DNA of 64,000 nucleotides from Phycisphaerales bacterium AB-hyl4 (lineage in GTDB: Bacteria; Planctomycetota; Phycisphaerae; Phycisphaerales; Phycisphaeraceae), in contig JBGUBD010000001.1 of the NCBI GenBank assembly GCA_041821185.1, positions 496,001 to 560,000 on the forward strand, in the 5' to 3' direction. Below the pieces are notes generated by a model. That model was not told the origin of the DNA. It did not search any database and was given only the letters and a program-made list of their open reading frames with translations. Below are positions 49,803 to 60,041 of the stretch, piece by piece (positions within the stretch are counted from its first letter, which is position 1; every line of letters begins with the position of its first letter). Made by a program: the position numbers and the translations under genes.

Positions 49803-49838
49803 AGCCCACGGATTCGCTGCGCTACATCCGTGGGCTTT
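49803..49838 (-). terminator. hairpin, AAGCCCACGG family (loop type 2)
   Basis: Stem AGCCCACGGAT / ATCCGTGGGCT, 11 bp, 12 nt loop. On the minus strand the 36 nt are identical to 55401-55436, loop included. It follows the Kdo hydroxylase gene. Confidence 0.75.
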
Positions 49839-49883
49839 AATTAATTTAGTGCTTAATCAACCGTGACACATGGCTTAAGCAAC

Positions 49884-50795
49884 TCACGCCACCGGGCGCG
49901 TCTCGGCCAGCGGGAAGCCGGCCATCCGCTCCAGCACGGAGATCGGCGCCACGTCCGGCGCTGCCAGGCTTTCGCGGGCGACCATGAACGTCTGCTCCAG
50001 GGCATATTGCCCCGACAGGCAGCCGTGGCTGGTCGTATCGGTGAAGCACATCCACGTCGAGCCGGGCGGGAAGGCCCACTGTTCGCCCTTCGCGTGGTCC
50101 TGCACTTCGGGATGGTGCTTGAGGTAGTCGTGGAACTTGAGCATGAATCGGTCGTAGTCCGGCCGATCGATCACGGGCAGGCCCGCCTTCGCCATGGCTG
50201 AGACCGCCTGTCGGCCGAGCTTCGTGATCGCCGAGGGCGGCTGCGGCAGGCCGGCGTCCTTCGCATACCGCTCGGCCAGTTGCTCGAACGTGCCCGCCGA
50301 CACCCACACGCGCTCGCGGTCCATGTTGATGTTCGTGAAGATCCGCATCAGCCGATTGCCATGCGACGGCCGAGTGGGGAACGAGTCGACGTGGATCAGA
50401 TCGTTGCGTGCCTTGAACTTGACCTTCCGCCCCTTCTCCTCGATGGGCCTGAAGCTGGCGTAGTCGATCCGCCACTGCTCGGCGTACTGCGGCAGGAAGC
50501 GGGCGCAAAAGTCGATCGCCTGCTGCGAGTAGCGACGCATCACGTCGTGCATCTTCGCGAACGCTTCGGAGTTGTCCGCGTCGACGCCCTTGAGCCGATC
50601 CTGCTTCGGCCGATAGCTGATGTTCTTGTGAAACCGCTCCGACTGCTTCTGCGCGAGCAGAAACTGGCGGTCTTCGTCGGAAATCTCAAACGGCGTGGTG
50701 GGGAAAAACAGAACGTCGCCACTTTCGATGTGTCGATATTCCGCTTCCGTCGCCGACCGCTCGAGCGGATGTTCTTCAATAGTCACGCGTGCCAT
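49884..50795 (-). CDS. kdoO: Kdo hydroxylase-like Fe(II)/2-oxoglutarate dioxygenase
   Basis: 303 residues. It matches the Kdo hydroxylase family, which converts Kdo to Ko in the lipopolysaccharide inner core. Visible pieces: DVLFFPTTPFEISDEDRQFL, HVDSFPTRPSHGNRLMRIF with the iron-binding HxD, TNINMDRERVW, and the distal His in CFTDTTSHGCLSGQ. Presence of this gene implies Kdo-containing LPS. ATG 50795 follows a purine-rich box (GGAGAGG). Confidence 0.85.
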   Translation of the reverse strand: MARVTIEEHPLERSATEAEYRHIESGDVLFFPTTPFEISDEDRQFLLAQKQSERFHKNISYRPKQDRLKGVDADNSEAFAKMHDVMRRYSQQAIDFCARFLPQYAEQWRIDYASFRPIEEKGRKVKFKARNDLIHVDSFPTRPSHGNRLMRIFTNINMDRERVWVSAGTFEQLAERYAKDAGLPQPPSAITKLGRQAVSAMAKAGLPVIDRPDYDRFMLKFHDYLKHHPEVQDHAKGEQWAFPPGSTWMCFTDTTSHGCLSGQYALEQTFMVARESLAAPDVAPISVLERMAGFPLAETRPVA

Positions 50796-50870
50796 GGGTG
50801 CCTCTCCTGATGTGGGACGATCCAGTCGGTTATATCACACGCCGACCCGGCATGCATCGGGTTTTTCGAG

Positions 50871-51527
50871 TCAGCCGGACGTATCGAGCACGGCCCATAG
50901 CGTGTGGGCATATCGATTGAGAAACGCCCGTTTGGGCCAAATGAATCGCCGAAGCGTGTTCTTCGCGCCCGGGTTCACGCTGGCTGACATCTCTGCGATG
51001 CGGTAGCCCAGCGGGTCCTGTTTGTCGGTGAGAAAGCGGGCGATGTCTTCCACGTTAAACACCCACCGATGCCGGTCCGCCGGCGGCTCGGCGGGCAACC
51101 CGTAGTGGCGAATCTCACCCCGGCCTTTGCGGATCGGCTGACGGAACGTGTACCAGCAGTTCGGCAGCGACAGCACAACCTTCCCGCGCGACACGCGCAC
51201 CAACTCGGCGAAAATCTGGTGCAGGTTGTCCAGATGCTCCAGCACATCGGTGCACACGATCGTGTCGAACGACTTGTCATCGAACGGCAGCTTGCCCGCC
51301 GCTTGCAGGTCGACCTGCATGTCCGGCTCGCCGCCGATGTCGATGCCCAGGTAGTCCAGCTCCGGCCGCAGCTTTTTGATCCGCTTCATATCGCAGCCCA
51401 CGTCGAGCACACGGCCGGTCAGGGCCTTGCCATAACGACGCACGATGTGATCCGCGCGGGCGTTGCGGTTGGAAAGGGAGACCGTCTCAACGTGAATGGG
51501 GGGGAGTTGCGCCATGAAGAGCGGCAT
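50871..51527 (-). CDS. SAM-dependent class I methyltransferase
   Basis: 218 residues. Motif I is GRVLDVGCDMKRI, motif II YLGIDIGGEPDMQVDL, then FDTIVCTDVLEHLDNLHQIF and VVLSLPNCW: the Methyltransf_11/UbiE-type fold. SLPNCWYTFRQPIRKGRGEI and DRHRWVFNVEDI are family-specific positions close to the C-terminus. Substrate unknown. ATG 51527 used; ATG 51515 is close by, and upstream codons to 51665 look non-coding. Confidence 0.85.
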   Translation of the reverse strand: MPLFMAQLPPIHVETVSLSNRNARADHIVRRYGKALTGRVLDVGCDMKRIKKLRPELDYLGIDIGGEPDMQVDLQAAGKLPFDDKSFDTIVCTDVLEHLDNLHQIFAELVRVSRGKVVLSLPNCWYTFRQPIRKGRGEIRHYGLPAEPPADRHRWVFNVEDIARFLTDKQDPLGYRIAEMSASVNPGAKNTLRRFIWPKRAFLNRYAHTLWAVLDTSG

Positions 51528-51567
51528 TCTATCAACTGACGCATGACGAGCCCAACGTGAAGCTGAC

Positions 51568-51590
51568 GCCCACGGCGTCACGCCGTGGGC
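51568..51590. terminator. hairpin, AAGCCCACGG family (loop type 1)
   Basis: GCCCACGGCG-TCA-CGCCGTGGGC, the same 23 nt (and following TTCT) as the transketolase terminator at 4511, here between the lipoprotein and methyltransferase genes. Confidence 0.65.
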
Positions 51591-51676
51591 TTCTAACGCA
51601 ATAAGCGGACCGCGACGCAGCGAACGTACAAGCGAGTTCCGTGCGGCGTGAAGTAACCCCGGCAATACAAACGAAA

Positions 51677-51707
51677 ACGGCCCGCTCGCATGAAGCGAAC
51701 GGGCCGT
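51677..51707 (-). terminator. terminator after lipoprotein gene
   Basis: ACGGCCCG.TCGC / GCGA.CGGGCCGT stem (12 bp, one bulge pair) followed on the minus strand by TTTTCGTTTG. Its stem sequence is related to the hairpin at 52381. Confidence 0.75.
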
Positions 51708-51757
51708 ATCATCGCACGGCCAACGCGGTGGCCCGCAACCGTCAACAGCGTGCTATA

Positions 51758-52156
51758 TCAGCGCGTCTCTTCGACGCGGATTTCCTGTGTCTCAATGGTG
51801 CGTCGCTGCACGTCGCCTTCCTCAAGGAAGAAGAGGCGATGCTGATTGCCGCTATACAACGCTTCCTCAGCGACCGGTCGGCCATCGACCGTGATACGGC
51901 CGCGCTCCGTGTCAACAATCACCGTTTCCCCCTTTTGCACCCGACCGGCGTAGACCATCTGCTCTCTCGTCGCGTCGTAGACGTACGCTTGCCCGTTCTC
52001 CGGTACGCTGTATGAAAGCCGCTCACTCCCTTCCGCCCCGAGCATCGCATTGGCGGGTATGTCCGGATGACGTTCCACTGTCGCGCAGCCGATGATCATC
52101 AACAGGATGGTCAGCACTGTGGCACTGATAATTCCCTTGGACATGCTTCTAAACAT
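51758..52156 (-). CDS. small lipoprotein of unknown function
   Basis: 132 residues. Type II signal peptide: MFRSMSKGIISATVLTILLM then IIGC (lipid-modified Cys at about residue 24). The mature part has short strands (QAYVYDATREQMVYAGRVQK, GETVIVDTERGRITVDGRPV) and an acidic C-terminus. No family recognised. Start at 52156, with ATG 52144 an alternative. Confidence 0.75.
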   Translation of the reverse strand: MFRSMSKGIISATVLTILLMIIGCATVERHPDIPANAMLGAEGSERLSYSVPENGQAYVYDATREQMVYAGRVQKGETVIVDTERGRITVDGRPVAEEALYSGNQHRLFFLEEGDVQRRTIETQEIRVEETR

Positions 52157-52380
52157 CCTTGCATCTCTCCTTCTTCTTGCCGGTTCGCCGCGCCTCATGC
52201 GCCGCGAACACTAAATGCCTGGCCAGTTAAACAACGCGTTCGCCGTCGAGCATCTCGACGACTGAGTACCGGTCTCACCACCCATACCTACGGTTATGCG
52301 GGTCGTATCGGTTTTCATGTCTTGCATGTTCTTTGATGATGGCCATCGCTGGCAGGTCGGCTGGCTTGGGCACAAAAAAA

Positions 52381-52412
52381 CCGGCCCGCTCACATAAATG
52401 CGAACGGGCCGG
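52381..52412 (-). terminator. terminator of metK
   Basis: CCGGCCCG(T)TCGC / (GTG)AGCGGGCCGG type stem of about 12 bp with a TAAAT-containing loop, followed on the minus strand by T7 (52380-52374). It lies 57 bp after the metK stop. Confidence 0.88.
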
Positions 52413-52468
52413 GGCGGGTGGGGTATCGGTTTTATTCGCCACAACTCAGCAAGCTGCGGCCGTCACGT

Positions 52469-53686
52469 TCAGGCCGTCGCGGTAAGGCCCGCAGATTCGG
52501 CGAGTTTGTCTGCCAGGTCGGTCTTCTCCCAACTGAACGCGCCGTTGGCCTGCGGCTCGCGACCGAAGTGGCCGTGGGCAGCCGTCTCGCGGTAGATCGG
52601 CTTGAGCAGGTCCAGATGCTTGATGATGCCCTTGGGCGTCAGTGGGAACAGTTCGCGGACCAGTTCGCCGATGCGGGCGTCTTCGATCTTGCCCGTGCCG
52701 AACGTGTCGATGTGCACGCTCGTCGGCTCGGCGACGCCGATGGCGTAGCTCAACTGCACTTCGCAGATCTCCGCCAAGCCCGACGCGACGATGTTCTTCG
52801 CCACGTAGCGAGCCATGTACGCCGCCGAGCGGTCGACCTTCGACGGGTCTTTACCCGAGAACGCGCCGCCGCCGTGTCGGCCTCGGCCGCCGTACGTGTC
52901 GACGATGATCTTACGGCCGGTCAGGCCCGCGTCGCCGTGCGGTCCGCCAATTTCAAACTGGCCGGTCGGGTTCACGTGGATCGTGACCTTGTTTTCATCG
53001 AACAGCTCAGCCGGCAGGATCGGCTTGATGATGTGCTCGATGACGGCTTCCTTGAGTTCCTTCTGCTTCGCTTCGCCGTTCCAGTCGGCGGTGTGCTGCG
53101 TGCTGAGCACCACCGTGTCGATCCGCACCGGCTTGTGGTCGGCGTCGTACTCGACGGTGACCTGACTCTTCGCGTCGGGGCGAAGGCCCTTGATCACGTT
53201 GTTGCGGCGAACCTCGACGTGACGCTCGACGAGCTTATGCGATAGGTCGATCGGCAGCGGCATGAGGCTCTCGGTCTCACGACAGGCGAAGCCGAACATC
53301 AGACCCTGGTCGCCGGCGCCTTCCTTGTCGACGCCCATGGCGATGTCTTCCGACTGGCCGTGCAGCGTGCGGATGACGGCACACGAGTCCGCGTCGAACT
53401 TCATCGCCGGGTCGGTGTAGCCGATTTCACGCAGCGTATCGCGAACCGTGTCTTCCACGTCGTGCAACGCCTTGATGCCCTTCTCGTTGTGCACCGTCAC
53501 CTCGCCGGCGACCACGACCAGGCCGGTCGTGCAAAGCGTTTCGCAGGCCACACGAGCCTTCGGGTCCGCTGCGAGCAGCGTGTCCAGAATGGCGTCCGAC
53601 ACGCGGTCGGAAACCTTGTCGGGGTGGCCCATCGAGACCGATTCACTGGTGAAAAGATAGTTGTCACGGTTGGTCGGGGTAGTCAT
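52469..53686 (-). CDS. metK: S-adenosylmethionine synthase
   Basis: 405 residues. It makes SAM from methionine and ATP. Family motifs: [91 protein letters not shown] and [23 protein letters not shown] 53686 from family alignment; the frame is open to 53836 through hairpin-rich leader sequence. Confidence 0.97.
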   Translation of the reverse strand: MTTPTNRDNYLFTSESVSMGHPDKVSDRVSDAILDTLLAADPKARVACETLCTTGLVVVAGEVTVHNEKGIKALHDVEDTVRDTLREIGYTDPAMKFDADSCAVIRTLHGQSEDIAMGVDKEGAGDQGLMFGFACRETESLMPLPIDLSHKLVERHVEVRRNNVIKGLRPDAKSQVTVEYDADHKPVRIDTVVLSTQHTADWNGEAKQKELKEAVIEHIIKPILPAELFDENKVTIHVNPTGQFEIGGPHGDAGLTGRKIIVDTYGGRGRHGGGAFSGKDPSKVDRSAAYMARYVAKNIVASGLAEICEVQLSYAIGVAEPTSVHIDTFGTGKIEDARIGELVRELFPLTPKGIIKHLDLLKPIYRETAAHGHFGREPQANGAFSWEKTDLADKLAESAGLTATA

Positions 53687-53982
53687 AAATCTGTTTCCAT
53701 CCAAAATTTGAGGAAAATACACCTGCTCGGCTCGCGGTCTCGCACACCCGCGTGCGGCCGCCCTGTCACCGGGCAGATGCCTGAACAAAACGGTTGCCTG
53801 AGACCCCTTTTTACAGGCTCCGCCGACAGATCGCAACCGCCTTCTCGCATTTTATCCGGATGAACGGGTGAATGTCGAGCGGAAACCGCCGAAATCCGGC
53901 TTCCACGCCCCAATCCCGACTTTTTGCTACGCTCCCCCATTGAAACGCCGGACGGGTGGCAACTGTCATGGGAGACGCTGAG
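53687..53982. other. metK leader / metK-fumC divergent region
   Basis: Contains, on the metK strand, two GC-rich stems (GCCC-GGTGACA-GGGC and CGCAC-GCGGGT-GTGCG, about 53735-53775) and an ATAAAAT box near 53857. I could not match it to a known SAM or SAH riboswitch consensus. The right part serves fumC; GGGAG at 53970 is its ribosome site. Confidence 0.4.
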
Positions 53983-55377
<1,395 letters not shown>

Positions 55378-55400
55378 CGCAACCCCAACAACGCCCCAAT

Positions 55401-55437
55401 AAAGCCCACGGATGTAGCGCAGCGAATCCGTGGGCTT
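55401..55437 (+). terminator. terminator after fumC, AAGCCCACGG family (loop type 2)
   Basis: AAGCCCACGGAT / ATCCGTGGGCTT stem (12 bp) with loop GTAGCGCAGCGA. 36 nt are identical, loop included, to the minus strand of 49803-49838. GAAACGCGAAACCAGAAA repeats follow at about 55462. Confidence 0.8.
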
Positions 55438-55638
55438 CCCCACCCCGATAATGCCAAACCACGAAACGCGAAACCAGAAATCTCATCCCCTGCCTCCCAA
55501 ACGCCGATGACATTGCAACGCAAAGCCCGATCGGGCTTTAATTTCGGTTATCGGGCATTCCCTTTCCCCACACGGCCGTGCACGATTGCCTACACTAGAG
55601 GCCTGATCGGTGCAACCGCATCGACCGTGGGATCGTAG

Positions 55639-57411
55639 ATGCAGATCAAGAAAGGCATACCGGTTTCGCCTGGCGTGGCGATCTATCCCGCCCTCGTGCT
55701 CGACGCCGAGGACCAGCCCATTCCGCGCCGCAGCGTCTCCGCCAGCCGCGTGCCCCACGAGCACGAACGCCTCGACCAGGCCATCGCCGCCAGCATCGAC
55801 GAGCTCGAACAGCTTCGCCAGCAGACCGCGACGGCCCTTGGCGAAGAGCTTGCCAAAATCTTCGATTTCCATCAGGGCATGCTCCGCGACGAGTATCTGA
55901 TCAAGCAGATCCGCGCCATCGTCGACGCTGACCGCGTTACCGCCGAGTACGCCGTCTACCAGGCCACCCACCGCCTCGCCGAGACGTTCCTCCAACAGGA
56001 ACGTTCCTACCTCCGCGAGCGCGTCAGCGACGTCTACGATCTTCAAAAACGCATCCTCAAGCATCTCGTCGGCTACACCCGCACCGAGCTCAGCCAACTC
56101 ACCAGCCCTGCCGTCGTCGTCGCCCACGATCTGACGCCCTCCCAGACCGCCGCCCTCGACAAGACCAAAATCAAGGGCCTCGCCACCGACGCCGGCGGCC
56201 GCACCAGCCACACCGCCATCCTCGCCCACGCGCTCGGTATCCCCGCCGTCGTCGGCCTGGGCAGCATCACCCGGCAGATCGCCTCCGGCGAAACCGTCAT
56301 CATCGACGGCCACCAGGGCCAGATCATCATCGACCCCGACGCCGCCAAGCTCATGGAATACCGCCAGGAGCTGCGGCGCATGGCCGCCATGGAGGACACG
56401 CTCGGCGAGCTGAGCAAGCTGCCCGCTGTCACCAAAGATGGCACGAAGGTCAATCTGCTGGCCAACATCGAATTCCCCAGCGAAATCCCTCCCGCCATCC
56501 ACAACGGCGCCGTGGGCATCGGCCTCTACCGCACGGAGTTTCTCTTCCTCGCCGCCGACAACGAGCCTGCCGAGCAGGAGCAATACGAAACCTACGTCGA
56601 AGCCATCCGCAACCTCGACGGCCTCCCGCTCACCGTCCGCACGCTCGACCTCGGCGCGGACAAGCTCACGCATCAGATGACCCTCGCCGGCGGCGACACG
56701 CACGAGCGAAACCCCTTCCTCGGCTGCCGATCCATCCGCCTCTGCCTCCAGAACCTCCCGCTCTTCAAGACACAGTTGCGCGCTATTCTCCGCGCGAGCA
56801 CGCAGGGGCCGGTTAAAATCATGTTTCCGCTGATCTCCAACATCATGGAGCTGCGGCAGGCGAAAATGATCCTTAACGACGTCATGGAGGACCTCGACGA
56901 ACAGGGCATCGAGTATGCCCGCGACATTCCGATCGGTATCATGGTCGAAGTCCCCTCCGCCGCGCTGCAAGCCCGGGCGTTTACGCGCGAAGTGGACTTC
57001 TTTTCGATCGGGACCAATGACCTGATCCAGTACACGGTGGCGGTGGACCGCGGCAACGAACGGATCGCGAGTCTCTACTCCGCCGCACACCCGGCCGTGA
57101 TCAGCCTCATCAAGGAGATCATCCGCGCTGGGCAACGGGCTAAAATAGATGTCAGCTTGTGTGGTGAAATGGCCGGCGAACCGGAATTCACCATGCTGCT
57201 GCTGGGGCTCGGATTGCGGTGCTTCTCGATTACGCCGCCCGCAATTCCGGAAATCAAGCGTATCCTGCGCTCGGTCAATATCGAGCAGTGTCAGAAAGTC
57301 GCCAGGCGCGTCAGCGCCTTCGACTCGGATCGCGAAGTGTTGAACTACCTTCGCGACGAACTGGGCAAAGTCGTTCCCGAGGCCATCGGCGGAAGGTCCG
57401 CCAGATATTGA
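55639..57411 (+). CDS. ptsI: PTS enzyme I (phosphoenolpyruvate-protein phosphotransferase)
   Basis: 590 residues, full length. It takes phosphate from PEP and passes it to HPr. N-terminal part KKGIPVSPGVAIYPALVLD; the phospho-His domain with GGRTSHTAILAHALGIPAVV (His near residue 191); the PEP-binding barrel with GIGLYRTEFLF, TLDLGADK, NPFLGCRSIRLCL, KIMFPLISNIMEL and GIMVEVPSAALQA; and SLCGEMAGEPEF with the catalytic Cys. No HPr or sugar EII gene is adjacent, so a regulatory PTS role is possible. Confidence 0.93.
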   Translation: MQIKKGIPVSPGVAIYPALVLDAEDQPIPRRSVSASRVPHEHERLDQAIAASIDELEQLRQQTATALGEELAKIFDFHQGMLRDEYLIKQIRAIVDADRVTAEYAVYQATHRLAETFLQQERSYLRERVSDVYDLQKRILKHLVGYTRTELSQLTSPAVVVAHDLTPSQTAALDKTKIKGLATDAGGRTSHTAILAHALGIPAVVGLGSITRQIASGETVIIDGHQGQIIIDPDAAKLMEYRQELRRMAAMEDTLGELSKLPAVTKDGTKVNLLANIEFPSEIPPAIHNGAVGIGLYRTEFLFLAADNEPAEQEQYETYVEAIRNLDGLPLTVRTLDLGADKLTHQMTLAGGDTHERNPFLGCRSIRLCLQNLPLFKTQLRAILRASTQGPVKIMFPLISNIMELRQAKMILNDVMEDLDEQGIEYARDIPIGIMVEVPSAALQARAFTREVDFFSIGTNDLIQYTVAVDRGNERIASLYSAAHPAVISLIKEIIRAGQRAKIDVSLCGEMAGEPEFTMLLLGLGLRCFSITPPAIPEIKRILRSVNIEQCQKVARRVSAFDSDREVLNYLRDELGKVVPEAIGGRSARY

Positions 57412-57505
57412 TGCTTCGGACAACCGTTAGCCGGATCGCCCCGCTCGCCAAAGGCGGACTCACGTAACCTCCGCCGGGCTTGAGCAGGTGATCTATAACC
57501 GAAAG

Positions 57506-57624
57506 GAGTTTCGAGTTTCGAGTTTCCAGTTTCCAGTTGTCGCATTCCAAGGCCAGGCGCATCATGTTGCACGGCCAACCTTCCAAATGCGTAACTCGAA
57601 ACTCGAAACTCGGAACTCGAAACT
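57506..57624. repeat. inverted pair of GAGTTTC/GAAACTC arrays
   Basis: Four to five GAGTTTC-like heptamers at 57506-57538 and four to five GAAACTC-like heptamers at 57593-57624 flank a ~54 nt core. The right arm ends 9 bp before the RNase E/G start. Same architecture as 2270-2422. Confidence 0.85.
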
Positions 57625-57632
57625 GATTTGAA

Positions 57633-60041
57633 GTGCCAAAAACAGAAATGCTCATCAACTACGTCCCGGGGGAAGAATGCCGCATCGCCATCGTACGCGA
57701 CGGCAAGCTTGAAGAGTTCTACCAGGAACGCGCCTCCAACGAGAGCCACGTCGGAAGCATCTACAAAGGCAAAGTCACCAACGTCGAGCCCAGCATTCAA
57801 GCCGCGTTCGTCGACTTCGGCCTGGAACGCAACGGCTTCCTCCACGTCTCCGACCTTCACCCCATGTTCTTCCCCGGCAAGGACCGCGAAGAATTTGAAC
57901 AGGTCGGCTCAAAGACGCCCCACCGCGATCGCCCGCCCATTCAAAAATGCCTCCGACGTGGACAGGAAATCCTCGTCCAAGTGCTCAAGGAAGGCATCGG
58001 CACGAAGGGCCCGACGCTCACCAGCTATCTCTCCATCCCCGGCCGATTCGTCGTGATGATGCCCCAGATGCAACGCCTCGGCGTCTCGCGAAAAGTCGAA
58101 GACGACGACGCACGCAAAGAGGCCCGCAAGCTGCTCGCCGAGCTCAACCCGCCTGAAGGCTTCGGCTTCATTGTCCGTACCGCAGGCATCGGACAGACCA
58201 AAACCGACCTCAAACGCGACCTCGCTTATCTCGTCCGACTCTGGAAAAACATCGAGCGCAAACAAAAGCGCATCGGCAAGACCGGCGAACTCTATACCGA
58301 GTCCGACCTGGTCATCCGAACCATCCGCGATGTCTTCTCCACCGACATCGACCGCATCGTCGTCGACGACCCCACCGCCGCGAAGCGCGCCCACGATTTC
58401 CTCACCATCGCCAGCCCGCGCTCGCGATCCAAGTGCGTCTACTACGAAGACCACGTGCCGCTGTTTCACCGCTTCGGCATTGAAAGCCAGATCGAATCGA
58501 TCAACGCCCGCGAAGTGCCCCTGCCCTCTGGCGGCTCGCTGGTGTTCGACTCGGCCGAGGCGCTGGTCGCCATCGACGTGAACTCTGGCAAGAGTCGCGA
58601 CGCGCGCGACGCCGAGTCCAACGCATTCAACACCAACAAGGAAGCCGTGGATGAAATCGCGAGGCAACTGCGCCTTCGCGACCTCGGCGGCGTCGTCGTG
58701 CTCGACCTGATCGACATGCGCGACCGCAACCACCGCCGAACGGTCGAGCAGCGCTTCCGTGAGATGATCAAAAACGACCGCGCCCGCACGCGCATCGGCG
58801 GCATCAGCCAGTTCGGGCTACTGGAAATGACCCGCCAGCGCATGCGGCCGTCGTTGCAAAGCTCGCTCTACAACGAATGCGAACACTGCCACGGCTCGGG
58901 CCACGTCAAGAGCGCCGAGTCCGTCGTGCTCGACGTCATGCGACGCCTGGCGCTCGCGATGCAGCATAAGAACGTCACGCGCGTCGACCTAACCATCAGC
59001 CCGGACGTCGCCTTCCAGTTGCTTAACCGCAAGCGAACTGAGCTGGTCGCATTGGAAAACCGCCACAGCAAGGCCGTCACCGTCCGCGTCGGCGGCCACA
59101 GTATCGACTACGTCGACGCGACCGCTTACGACGAACGTGGCGGCGCGGTCGACCTCGAATCCCTGCTCAGGCCCGCCAACCTCTCCGAGCCAACCGACAC
59201 CACGTTCCGCGAGTTGACCAGCGACATCCAGGTCGAAGATCTCGTCGACGACGATGACGTCGATGATGACACGGTCGATCTCAGCGACGTGCCCGACCGA
59301 CCGGCCGTCGAAGCGATCGACGCCCCCGCCCAGTTGGACGCGAGCGGCGATGGCCAGGGCGACGGCGACGGCGATGGCGAAGGCGGCGGCAAGAAACGGC
59401 GTCGGCGTCGGCGACGGCGCGGCGGCCGCGGTCGCAACCGCTCGGATGACGACGGCTCAACGCCATCGACAGACGATCGCGAAGCGTCGGCGCAGGACCG
59501 TGCCAAAGATACCGCCGACGACACCGTTGACGATGAAGCACCGTCGCAGCCGAAGAAAAGGTCGCCCAAACAGGCTTCACGCACGCGATCGAAGCAAACC
59601 AGCGACACGACCGCTGACGAAGGCCCCACTGACAAAGCCGCGCCGCAGACCGAGGAGGCCGACGGCAATGCCAATGCCAATGCCGGTGAGGGCACGGGCG
59701 AGGGCGAAGGGGAAGGCGCGGGCACGGGCAAGAAGCGTCGGCGACGTCGCGGTGGCCGCAGCCGACGCCGCGGAAAGCAGTCCGCCGAGGCCAACGGCGA
59801 CGGCCAGCCATCCGATGGCAACCGGGCTGACGGCAATCAAGCTGACGGCAATCGGGCTGACGGAAAACAGGCCGATGGTAATCAGGCCCAAAGCAAGCCG
59901 GCCGACGATAAGTCGACTGACAGCAAGCCGAGCGGCGGTAACCAGGGCAACGCCGATCGCCCCAAGCCGGCCGCGACCCCGACCGTCGGCTCGGGCTACA
60001 GCAACAAGATCATCGAATCGAGAGCAAGTGAGAACGCATGA
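57633..60041 (+). CDS. Rne/Rng-family ribonuclease
   Basis: 802 residues. RNase E/G catalytic half: N-terminal MLINYVPGEECRIAIV, the S1 domain (VGSIYKGKVTNVEPSIQAAF), FIVRTAG, the Mg-binding Asp in LVAIDVNSGK (about residue 312) and VVLDLIDMRD, and the zinc link CEHCHGSGHV. The last ~250 residues are low complexity: acidic, then RRRRRRRGGR-type basic blocks, then ADGN[RQK] pentapeptide repeats; such tails scaffold RNA degradosomes. GTG 57633 is the start used; ATG 57648 is four codons in. Overlaps dxr by 4 nt. Confidence 0.93.
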   Translation: MPKTEMLINYVPGEECRIAIVRDGKLEEFYQERASNESHVGSIYKGKVTNVEPSIQAAFVDFGLERNGFLHVSDLHPMFFPGKDREEFEQVGSKTPHRDRPPIQKCLRRGQEILVQVLKEGIGTKGPTLTSYLSIPGRFVVMMPQMQRLGVSRKVEDDDARKEARKLLAELNPPEGFGFIVRTAGIGQTKTDLKRDLAYLVRLWKNIERKQKRIGKTGELYTESDLVIRTIRDVFSTDIDRIVVDDPTAAKRAHDFLTIASPRSRSKCVYYEDHVPLFHRFGIESQIESINAREVPLPSGGSLVFDSAEALVAIDVNSGKSRDARDAESNAFNTNKEAVDEIARQLRLRDLGGVVVLDLIDMRDRNHRRTVEQRFREMIKNDRARTRIGGISQFGLLEMTRQRMRPSLQSSLYNECEHCHGSGHVKSAESVVLDVMRRLALAMQHKNVTRVDLTISPDVAFQLLNRKRTELVALENRHSKAVTVRVGGHSIDYVDATAYDERGGAVDLESLLRPANLSEPTDTTFRELTSDIQVEDLVDDDDVDDDTVDLSDVPDRPAVEAIDAPAQLDASGDGQGDGDGDGEGGGKKRRRRRRRRGGRGRNRSDDDGSTPSTDDREASAQDRAKDTADDTVDDEAPSQPKKRSPKQASRTRSKQTSDTTADEGPTDKAAPQTEEADGNANANAGEGTGEGEGEGAGTGKKRRRRRGGRSRRRGKQSAEANGDGQPSDGNRADGNQADGNRADGKQADGNQAQSKPADDKSTDSKPSGGNQGNADRPKPAATPTVGSGYSNKIIESRASENA

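Noticed and set aside
49562..49883. CIRCE (HrcA) element for groESL
   Set aside because: No TTAGCACTC-N9-GAGTGCTAA-like repeat upstream of the receiver gene, groES or groEL.
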